From assembly GCA_002077045.2 (NCBI GenBank), contig KZ111142.1, positions 1,731,151 to 1,795,150 on the forward strand: a DNA stretch of 64,000 nucleotides, given 5' to 3'. Shown here piece after piece: positions 55,410 through 64,000 of the stretch; positions within the stretch are counted from its first letter, which is position 1; the number at the start of each line of letters is the position of its first letter. Made by a program: the position numbers and the translations under genes. Under the pieces are notes generated by a model, which saw nothing but the letters and a program-made list of their open reading frames with translations, did no database searches and had not been told where the DNA came from. The stretch is from Rachicladosporium sp. CCFEE 5018. Taxonomy: Eukaryota; Ascomycota; Dothideomycetes; Cladosporiales; Cladosporiaceae.

Positions 55410-58400
55410 ATGGCCTCTGCTGCCGGCTCACCCCGTCGCGCGATCCGTACGCCTGGTCGCCCCCTGCTTCCGGCTTCAGCGGAGATGGCGACTGAGCCAC
55501 CGAGGAAGAAGCGCAGATACACGCCAGGCGGGCCAGGCCAGGGCCGCTGGATCTTGGTGGAGGAGGACGACGATGAGCTTGGCACTGAGCGCGGTGACAG
55601 ACCGCGTACTGTACCTCGAGCTAGATCGCGGAAGCTGAGCACGGAAGTGGAGGGAAGGGGCCAGTCGCGTCCGCGCCGAGAGCGGAGGGAGAGTGAGCGA
55701 TATGCGCCGCCTGCTACCACGCCAAGACCACGATATAGTAACTCGTCTTCTGCGGCGGCGGCAAGTCAGGCGAGCGATGGGTACAAGCCGCGTGAGGAGC
55801 GGAGCTGGGAAGACTTCCACCCGGATCTGGACATCCAGGCAAGGCTGGTGGTGCTTTCGGCAGATGAGATAGATGGGCGGACGCAGCGGGATGATGAGAG
55901 GGTAGCATTGTCGCAGCTGGCTGCAGACAATGACACGAGCAACGCGGATGCCGAGACGCGGGAGGCGAACAGTCACGATGCAGACGCGGAGCAGTCAATA
56001 CGCCTTGCTTCGCCGTCTTCGCGAAGGAAGCCGGGTCGTCCTGTTCGCTCACAGCAGGCTTCTATGCTAAGTGGCCTCGGTCTCGGCCCACCGAATCGCA
56101 TCATCCCGCTCCCAACACACAGCTCGAAGGAGCGGCTCAATCTCCCTAAGCCGAGCTTTCGACACTTCAGTCACTTTCTCAAGTTCGAGGAGGATCTGAA
56201 GGAAAACAAGGTCAACTATGTGGACCGCACGATGTCAAATATTGGCTACCAGGAGAGTGATAGATTCGAGCTCCCCGTCAAAAGCCTTGTGCGACTGTCA
56301 GAAGCACAGCAGGCTGAGGACGAGGCCGAGGTAGGCCTGCGACTGGAAAGCGATGGTGCAGATGCGCAAGCTCATGCACCGACTGTCGGCCGTGTAGAGT
56401 ACGACATGGATGAGCAAGACGAAGAGTGGCTGGAGATGATCAATGATCAACGCAAAGTCGAAGGTCTGGACGCTATCAGGCCAGCCATCTTCGAGATCAC
56501 CATGACTCAGATCGAGAAGGAGTATCACGCACTCGAGAAGCGCATACCGAAACCTCAGCCACGCCACGCGCAGACGCATAGACCGCGTTCGAGCTCGCAG
56601 GCAGCCGTCAATGGTGATCTCGCGCATCCGCCAGGAGACGAGCCAGATAGTAAATGCTCGATTTGCGATGACGGCGATTGTGAGAATGCCAACGCGATCA
56701 TATTCTGTGATGGCTGCGACCTTGCTGTGCACCAGGAGTGCTACGGCGTTCCTTTCATTCCTGAAGGCCAGTGGTTCTGCCGCAAGTGCAAAGAGATCGG
56801 CAGAGGCACGCCTACCTGCATATTCTGTCCCAACGTGGACGGCGCGTTCAAGCAGACCAGCACGCTTCGCTGGTCGCATCTTCTGTGCTCTATCTGGATA
56901 CCTGAAGTGACTATTGCTAACACCACCTTCATGGAACCCATCATGGACGTCGACAAGGTGCCGAAGAGCAGATGGAAGCTGAATTGCTATATCTGCAATC
57001 AAAAAATGGGAGCTTGCATTCAGTGCGGCAACAAGAACTGCTACTCAGCGTTCCACGTCACGTGTGCACGCCGCGCGAAGCTCTTCCTGAAGATGAAGAG
57101 TCAGCATCAAGGTGGTATTGACACCAACGCACTGAAGGCTTTCTGCGACAAGCACGTTCCGCCGGAGTGGAGGCGCACTCATGATACTGACAACGCGATC
57201 GTGGAGGCCAAGCGCTGGTACCGCCACGCAATGAAAGACCGAAAGTGGGCTGACAGCCAGAGTGCAGCAGTTGAGCTCGGCGCGCCACCGCCACCAGACG
57301 GCGGCATGAGCGTAGATGGCGGATTCGGCGAGGACACGATCATGGTGGCCAACCAGAAACGCAAGCGCTCGTCGCCGCAGAAGCAGAGCTGGCGACTCCC
57401 ATCCGGCGCTCCTGTCGTGCCTGCTGTTGTCTACACCACCGTCGAGCTCAGCCTTCAGCGCTTTACAATCCGTAAACGGAAGGAATTCGTCGAGAAGGCA
57501 AGTCGGTACTGGACGCTGAAACGGGAAGCACGTCGTGGTGCTGCACTGCTCAAGCGTTTGCAGCTGCAACTCGAGACCTTCTCAAGCATGGAGATTACTA
57601 GGCGTAACTTTGCTGCTATGGGAGCTATCGGTCGACCGAGGCTGCTGCGACGCATTGAGTTCGGGGAGTTGCTACAGAAGGACATGGCGTACCAGGTGCA
57701 GCTGACACAGATGATCCGCGAGAGGGAGATGCTAAGGCTGCAGGAGGTCATGCTGTTGAGAGAGCAGATCGATACGATCTACACACCTATCTCGGTGCTC
57801 TTGCAGCCTATCTTGTTGAGAGCGCAGAAGTGAGTACTGTCTGTCATCTTCGCAATAAGATCTACATACTGACTTCACCTAGACTCGACGAGAAGTCGAA
57901 GATATTCGCACCAGGGCTAGACGTACTTGCACATCGCCTTCGTGAGCGCTACTATACTTCGGTCTCCGAATTTTCGAAGGACATCTCGCGCGTATTGTCA
58001 TCGAAAATGAATGCAGGCGAAAACGCAGACGGCACTGACGAAGTAGATCTACAAGCTTTCAAGGACAAGCTCGATGAGATCCCAGCTGGCACGGCAGAAC
58101 ACCACGCTCTTCCAAGCGACGTGAAAGAGCTCAAGAAGCTGGTCAAACGCATCGTCAAGGCAGTCCAGGAGCTCACTCAAGAAGCACTCAAGAAAGAAGG
58201 CGAGCTTCGCGGTCTGCAACACGAGGAGACGATGCGCAAGATCGAGTCTCTTGCCATGTTCTCTGCAGACATCACTCGCTCCATCGAGTTGGATGCCAAC
58301 GAGAACACGATCCACCCTTACGCCCCATCTGCAACAGCAGGTGCGTCTCCCGACGATCAAGACGTCGAGATGCAGGACGCTGACGAGCGCACGGACGAAG

Positions 58401-58903
58401 CTATCATCCGCCTCAAGTTCGCTGGATCTGACGACACAATTGCCATCGCCAACAGCAAGCCTACGCCTACCTCTCAGGCTGGCTCCTCGGCGTCATCAAC
58501 CCACAACGGTGGCAATCAGTCAGCCAGTCTCGGTCAACCTCCACACAAGCCGACCGAGCCGCTGTCTCCGCCCATCTCCACGGACTCCCATGCACAGCAT
58601 GCTCGCCCAAGCACCTCCACAGGCGACCCATCAGATGTGTTCGCAAATGGAGGCATAGCGTGGTACCTCGAGCCCTTTGACGTGATAGGCACCACTGTCC
58701 ACGAGGAGCGGTACACCGGCCGAGCAGTGATGAGAGACATGAGTGAGCAGCTCAGTGATATGGACGAGGATACGCTGCTCGGGCTGGAGGCTGACGGAAT
58801 TGGCGAGATGGAGGATGCTGCTGTGGAGGGCGCGAAGGAGGGAAACGGGAAGAAGAAAGCGGCGGCGAAGAAGAAGGGGAGGAAGCAGAGATGGGGGAGG
58901 TGA
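55410..58903 (+). CDS. Nto1-like PHD/extended-PHD protein (NuA3 histone acetyltransferase subunit), complete
   Basis: Subunit of the NuA3-type H3 acetyltransferase complex by homology to yeast Nto1 and animal BRPF proteins; reads histone H3 tails in the nucleus. Exons 55410-57829 and 57883-58903, 1146 aa. A basic disordered N-terminus is followed by an EPL1-like region (SFRHFSHFLKF, YDMDEQDEEWL). PHD1 starts at about residue 416 (CSICDDGDCENAN, FCDGCDLAVHQECYG). A zinc knuckle and an extended PHD follow (CIFCPN, WSHLLCSIWIPE, CYICNQKMGACIQC, FHVTCARRA). The C-terminal half has a helical region and a basic KKKAAAKKKGRK tail. No bromodomain is evident, as in Nto1 and unlike BRPF1. The ATG at 55410 has good context (CAACATGG); the upstream frame starts with GTG. 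Only about 190 bases separate it from the truncated PDE. Confidence 0.92.
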
Positions 58904-60155
58904 GGTTAAGTGAAAAGGCTGTGGAACGGAGTGTATCACTATCTTGCGCGTTGCGCCGTAGGCTTGTCGTCTGTCGCCGTAGTGTAAGAAGATCTTGGGC
59001 TGCCGTCCGAGTGAGTGCCTTTCGCGTGACGTAGTAACATGATGGACCGTGGATCGAATTCCTATACGACGCTTCATTCGGTGCACGACTTCGATGCTTA
59101 CATTGCGCTTCATTGTCACATAATGACATCTTCGTTGGAGCCCGCCTCCCCGACATGTCTCGCACATCACGCCGACATCCTGCCGGCTCGACATCCTTCA
59201 TTGCATTGCATGGAACAGCATGCGCTGATGTTGAGCATATGATCGCCTGATTGGCCGCGCCCGCACACGCCCTCCAACACAAAGCTCAGACCTTCGCGTT
59301 TGATTAAGTGATTGCGTTATGGCCGCGCCAGGCAAACGCTAAATTAGCTTCGACCATGGTGCCCGCCAGTTCGCGGTGGGGTGATGTGGTATTGACGTGA
59401 CGAGAACAAACCAGACGCGTGCTCTGATTATGTCTCATCGTCCACACTCCTACGCCCCGCGCCGCGCCATTCTCGGTCGTGTAGTCCGCAACGAGGCGGT
59501 GAGCGCTGTCTCGAGGTCACCGTGTAGGGCGTCGTATGGTCACACAGCGTCTGCTTTGGCCTCGCACCCCACGACGACCCACCTTACTTGCATGCAGCTA
59601 CAGGTTACGTGCAGCACTGCAAGCGCTAGCGTAGATCTAGCGAGGCTATTGGCTGCGCGATGGAAATCAGTGGCAGAGCTCGAGAAGATAATTATCACGC
59701 GTGCACATATCGCATTGAGAGGTAGTGGGCTAGGTCGGAGTGTTGCATGATTGTTTTGTGTGGTGGGGGAGACACTGTCGCGTTGACTGACGATTGAGTG
59801 TTGGATTGCTGACTTGGAGGAAGCGCTGTCAGGTGTTTACGGCTGAGGGCAACGTGACTTGGGTGTTTGCGCGAGCGAGAGTGGTACGTACGTGGTCAGC
59901 ACGAGCACACCATCGTGCAGAGCAAGCAGTTAGCCGCGAGTAGGTGCTGATAGTCATTGTGGTACAGGACTCGGCATTCGTGCACTTCTACCGCCTCGAG
60001 AAAACCTCGAGATACTGCATACACTGGAGGCCACTCTGGAGACTGCATACACTGGCGTCTTGGACCCGCAGCGCGAGAAGTACTGCCTATCTTTGGGCGG
60101 AGGTTGTAATATGCAGCGTTGATACACTGGTGACAAAGTCCCACGAAAGGGCCAC
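58904..60155. other. Intergenic region between Nto1-like and LRR genes
   Basis: About 1.25 kb, promoter side of the LRR gene. A short imperfect tandem repeat (ACTGCATACACTGG twice, about 60013-60053) is the only structure noticed. No gene. Confidence 0.5.
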
Positions 60156-62479
60156 ATGGACTCTGTTGAGGATGGGAGAACATTTGTGAAGGTGCGTCTT
60201 GGGCAAAACGTATAATGCAGGCTGCATGTGGAGATGCTGATGTATACATTGAACAGAACCTTGCCTACTTCGTACGAACCCATGAGCGAGCGCTAGCGAA
60301 TGCCCACGCACAGCAGCAGAAGAACAAGAATGGACAGGCCACGGCAGGCGCGTCGTCAATCACGCTTTCCGATGCTGTGTCAAAATCGCGGAGCTATCTG
60401 TCTTTCTCCACACCCGTGAAGCCTGCGAAGCTTACCCTCACGCCTCACCACCTGTACTACCTGCTGTCGAAGTTCAACGAGTCGCTGGACGTTGACATAG
60501 GACCGCTGAATGTGCGGCTAGAGAGCATACACGCGAACGCACCTCCGAGTAGCTATGTGTCGTTCCCGGGAAGGGCACCGAGCTCGCGGCATAGGCAGCC
60601 GAGCGATGACACCCACTCGTTGAGCTCTGTGTCGAGTGTTCGAAGCGCTCTCTCGAATGTGTCATCGTTGTGGTCAGCGCTGTCGAATAGTGCGTCCGCG
60701 GTGGAGAGAAAACAGATGCAATACCACGAAGATGTGAAGTATCTATACTCGTGCTTCACAAAGCTACCGGCTCTACGCCTGTCGCCTGATCATCGCGCAC
60801 GACTAATTTCGGGTTTCGAGGAGTTCCCCTTCGATACGGCAGTGCCGCTTGGAGTGGTGTTCAAGAATCTAGGTGCACTGGAGATCGTGGATATTGACTA
60901 CAGACAGTTCTTCGGCTGGGATAGACTGGCTGAGCAGTTGCGTAGTCTGACCTTGCGAAGAGCGAAAGTTGATGATCCTCTTGATGTGTTGATGAGTGTC
61001 ATTCTTGACGACATGAACGGCCGTAAACGGAGGTCGCCGAAAGTGCCAGCATCGAGCAACATGTCCACGCCAGGGTCTGCATGGTCGAACATGAGCCCAC
61101 GCACTAGGACGTCGCAGCTTGGGCGGTCTTTCTCGACGCCTTTCGCGGCGCCCGAGTCGAGACATGACTCTGCTGCAGAGAGCACTCGCAGCGTCACGGC
61201 CTCGAGACAAGGCTCGTACTCCTTTGAAGAGAAGGCCCACAGGCCTAAGACTCGGCAGCGCAGTCCCTCTCCTGGCAGACCTCTGACATCGAGACCCCGC
61301 TCACAACAAAGCAGCCTGTTGCTTCGTGATCGACTTCGACGATCGTCTGGCAGCAGCTCAGACTCTACACTTCATACGCCAAGTCCTCGAGACAGCACAG
61401 GAGGTGCCATCGACCAGATGCTCGCCGCCAAATGGCAATTCCTCCGACATCTCAGCCTTGCCGAAAACGGTCTTACAGCGATCACACCATCCAGCGTGGC
61501 ACCTGTAGCAGAAACTTTACAGTCTCTTGATATTTCCGGCAACCTCTTCACAGAGATTCCTGACCTGTCATCGCTTACCCACCTTCGTGCGCTGAATCTC
61601 AGCAACTGCATGATAGACTCACTCAATAATCTCTCCCATATCGACCTCTCGAACGTCGCAGTGCTTAACTTGCGCAGCAATCGTCTGGCTTCGCTGGCTG
61701 GCATCGAGAGGATGAAGGGGCTGGAGAGGGTTGACCTCAGGGAGAATCGGCTGAAGGACCCGACGGAGCTGGCCAGACTGACAGGTACTCCGCGAGTGAC
61801 GGATGTGTATGTGGCCAAGAACCCGTTCACATGGACACACAGGAGCAACTACCGCGTCACGATCTTCAACGTCTTCCGAGGATCGCCGGGAAAGCAGGGC
61901 GATGTGACCATAGACATGGTGCCGCCGACATCTTCGGAACGTAAACTTTTGATCGATCGTCCTCCAGCGGAGCAGGTACTTTCGCCTCCATTGGATGCTG
62001 GGGCAGATGCTCACTCTCCCGAGGAGGCATTCACACAGCCTGCGTCGGAGCTGATAGATCCAGAACTGCCTGCGGCACCAGAACCTGCCCCAAGAACCCG
62101 CCTCCCCACTCACCGCAGAGCGGTCAGCGACATGGACATTCACGGCGCCTCTCCTCGCCGCAAGAAGGCTCCTCGTCGGCGGATCGTGGAGCTTACGAGA
62201 GAAGAGTCTAGTCCAGCGAAGATGAGACATGCTACACCCGATCCGAGACATTCACTGGATGTACCGCCTAGTGACGAAGCACTAGTCACGCCACGTCAGG
62301 CGTACTTCACGGTACCATCGACGCAAATAAGATCTCATGACAGTCCAGAACACAGGTCGGGGAAAGAGAGCACGTTTGCTACGCCCACGCCGGCACCCAG
62401 GAGGAAGGAACGGGATCAACTGGAAGGCGAGGTCATGATGCAACAAACGCCTGGGCACCGAGAGCCGCTGAGCACATAG
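60156..62479 (+). CDS. Leucine-rich-repeat protein
   Basis: A fungal LRR protein of 752 aa; the nearest general analogy is the nischarin-like LRR group, with a scaffolding role by inference. Exons 60156-60191 and 60257-62479. The first exon gives MDSVEDGRTFVK, which runs into NLAYFVRTHERALANA, a sensible conserved N-terminus. The frame's own ATG at 60215 lies within the 65-base intron. Residues ~1-270 form a conserved N-terminal domain. A Ser/Arg-rich disordered stretch follows (about 275-395). LRRs cover about 405-545 (LRHLSLAENGLTAI, LQSLDISGNLFTEI, LRALNLSNCMI, VAVLNLRSNRLASL, LERVDLRENRL), closing with an NPFTWTHRSNYR cap. The tail is disordered and basic. No membrane segment. Its C2/C3 counterpart is hidden in the gap at 23200. 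Confidence 0.85.
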
Positions 62480-63166
62480 ACCCGTGCGAAGGCATGCATG
62501 GCAGGCGAAGTCAGGCTCAATGAGCATAAAATGCACCACATCTGGTCACATGATAACTAATTCCACGAGGCAATTGTGAAGGATCGAAAAGTACGGTCGG
62601 AAGGGACGAGACATCACATGATCATGGGTGGACGGCAGTGTCTGGGGTTATCGGAATGGAATTTGCGCAGCGGAAAGTCTTGCGAAAAGCGTTCGAAGCA
62701 TGGCGTTCGGGGAGGGTTTCATAATGGGCTTGTGAGCGTTCTGTGAGCGTTCTTGCAGACAAGCGGGTTTCTTACATGCGAGCACACTGGGCGGATTGGA
62801 TTAGCACTCATCTCTTGGATCGGTACACGAAGCGTAGCGTTGTCAGTAGATGCCATACATCTTAGCGTTCAAGTTCTTTGTGTCTGATCGTTGCTCATTA
62901 CATGTATCATCATTTTGCGCCGAGCTGCAATGGGTCGACATCTCCGCCGCCGTGGTCACAATGACCAGCTCTCGCCATCCGCTCCAGTTTGTTCTCAAGG
63001 GCAGTACGGCTCCCGGGTACCTGTAGGAAATCTCCTTGCGTACCTCCTCGAATGACGTACCGCGCTTGTGACGAGTCCGCTAACGACTGGTCGCCTCTGC
63101 TGCCACCGAGATGTCACCCGAGTGTCCAATAATGACTTGAGATCACGCCTGTTGCTCATGGGCGTG
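62480..63166. other. Intergenic region between convergent LRR and BCS1-like genes
   Basis: About 690 bases, 3' flanks of two convergent genes. Nothing else recognised. Confidence 0.5.
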
Positions 63167-64000
63167 TCACCTAATCTCAGCAGTCTCGCCGTTGCCGGCG
63201 TCCAGCTCCTCTCTTAGTATCCGCACTTGCTTCCGGATCTGTCTCCACAGCGCCAGCTTCTCTAGCTCCTTGTCGCCGTCTTCGACTCTCTGTATAGCAA
63301 TGATCCACATACTGACGTCCCAGCTCGTTTCCCTTCCTTTCGCACATCCAGTCTCGTGCGCGACTCGTTTACTCGTTGCAAAGTTCTCCATGCATCTCAG
63401 GCAGTACCACTCCTCGTTCTTCTCGTCACTTTCCCTCGCAAGAGCAAGCAACGAGGCGACCATGGCCTCTTGAATGTAGGCGAAGGAAAAGTCCTTTGTG
63501 ATGCCTGCAATGGCCGGACACAGTCTGTCCGGGAAGTCCACATCCTTGTTATCCGCGAGCTTTTTCTGCCAGAACTTCGCATACTGTTCCCTTTCGTCTG
63601 CATTGGGGTTGTTGAAGAGATATTTCCTATCGAACCTACTCGGTCGCTTCGCAATACCCGGGTCCAGCAGGTCGAGATGGTTTGTGGAGCCTAGCATGAG
63701 TATGCCTTCGTTCTTGCGGATGCCATCGACCTCGTTGAGGAAATACGACCGTACGAACGGGGTGACCAGCGAGTCTAGATCCTCGAAGACGAGGTAGCAG
63801 GGTGCTGTACGGCGCGCGAGACCGAAGATCTGCTTGATGCTGTACTCTGGACCTGCGAAGCTGGATAGCGACCGCACGTACAGTGTCGGGATTGGCGGAG
63901 ACCGCTTGTAAAGCAGGTTCATGGTCGCCTTGACGCTGATTGTCTTGCCGTTGCCGGGTGGTCCATAGTAGATGATGCCTCGCTTCCAGGGAACTTTGAG
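63167..64000 (-). CDS. BCS1-like AAA ATPase, C-terminal 277 residues, C4 copy
   Basis: The window edge cuts the gene at codon 216 (LKVPWKRG). Walker A, Walker B, the sensor segment and RPSRFDRK are all present, followed by the C-terminal part missing from the other two copies: a helical FSFAYIQEAMVASLLALARES segment, a CLRCMENF Cys pair, and a charged ELEKLALWRQIRKQV end. The overlap with C1 (4711-5155) shows no difference that I can find. A short unannotated intron within the ESDEKNEEW...IQRVEDGD stretch is possible, since this part is less like typical family members. Confidence 0.85.
   Translation of the reverse strand, partial: LKVPWKRGIIYYGPPGNGKTISVKATMNLLYKRSPPIPTLYVRSLSSFAGPEYSIKQIFGLARRTAPCYLVFEDLDSLVTPFVRSYFLNEVDGIRKNEGILMLGSTNHLDLLDPGIAKRPSRFDRKYLFNNPNADEREQYAKFWQKKLADNKDVDFPDRLCPAIAGITKDFSFAYIQEAMVASLLALARESDEKNEEWYCLRCMENFATSKRVAHETGCAKGRETSWDVSMWIIAIQRVEDGDKELEKLALWRQIRKQVRILREELDAGNGETAEIR

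Larger units (their letters stand above)
43481..56781 (-). repeat. Right arm of the large inverted repeat (C4)
   Basis: Reverse-complement counterpart of 23300-41980 with a few percent divergence and one 5.4-kb absence at 55216/55217. Beyond 56781 C4 continues with sequence hidden by the gap at 23200. Confidence 0.95.

Noticed and set aside
58904..60155. CRISPR-like or satellite array
   Set aside because: Only one 14-base unit repeated twice near 60013-60053; no regular spacing, and the genome is eukaryotic.
1..64000. Secondary-metabolite cluster
   Set aside because: An SDR, a hydrolase, a transporter and a Zn2Cys6 factor are present, but there is no backbone enzyme (PKS, NRPS, terpene synthase) and the other genes are housekeeping.

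Overview
This window is fungal, most likely a filamentous ascomycete of the Dothideomycetes type (my inference). Nearly every gene is split by short GT-AG introns of 50-140 bases with CTGAC/CTAAC-like branch sites. The recognisable proteins are ascomycete families: a Zn(II)2Cys6 regulator, a WSC-domain secreted protein, an Nto1-like PHD protein, a GPR1/FUN34/YaaH transporter, a cystinosin, an Sym1/Mpv17 protein, BolA and MEMO1. No CRISPR array, operon, rRNA gene or convincing tRNA gene was seen.

The window is a scaffold of four contigs joined by three runs of exactly 100 N: C1 (1-5155), C2 (5256-23199), C3 (23300-43380) and C4 (43481-64000). C1 carries the 5' end of an acetate-transporter-family gene, an SDR and a BCS1-like AAA ATPase that runs into the first gap. 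C2 starts with the tail of an unidentified CDS. It then holds a 1405-residue secreted hydrolase/WSC/PAN protein with a decayed fragment of itself just downstream, a MEMO1 gene, a zinc-ribbon-like hypothetical gene and the complete acetate transporter. C2 ends with a second copy of everything in C1.

C3 holds, in order, the N-terminal part of an Nto1-like gene (-), cystinosin (+), a GPI-type protein (+), an alpha/beta hydrolase (-), a cyclic-nucleotide phosphodiesterase (-), nicotinate phosphoribosyltransferase (-), Sym1/Mpv17 (+), BolA (-), a conserved 271-aa protein (+) and the 5' two thirds of a Zn2Cys6 regulator (+). C4 is the same series in inverted order with a few percent divergence. It continues past the point where C3 starts, into the full Nto1 gene, an LRR protein and the 3' half of the BCS1-like gene.

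The main result is structural. The locus is present as two diverged (homeologous or hybrid-haplotype) copies that the scaffold has laid out as direct and inverted repeats. C2+C3 is one version. C1 plus the reverse complement of C4 reads as the other, so a two-copy model fits without a real palindrome. C4 shows that the 100-N gap at 23200 stands for about 7.1 kb. Between the versions there is one clean event of about 5.4 kb. In C4 the phosphodiesterase gene is cut mid-domain and fused to the Nto1 promoter, removing cystinosin, the GPI protein, the alpha/beta hydrolase and the catalytic C-terminal half of the phosphodiesterase.

The genes do not form one pathway. They are housekeeping and signalling genes: NAD salvage, cAMP turnover, vacuolar cystine export, histone acetylation, mitochondrial membrane and Fe-S-linked functions. 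Exon coordinates were derived by hand from splice sites and reading-frame continuity.
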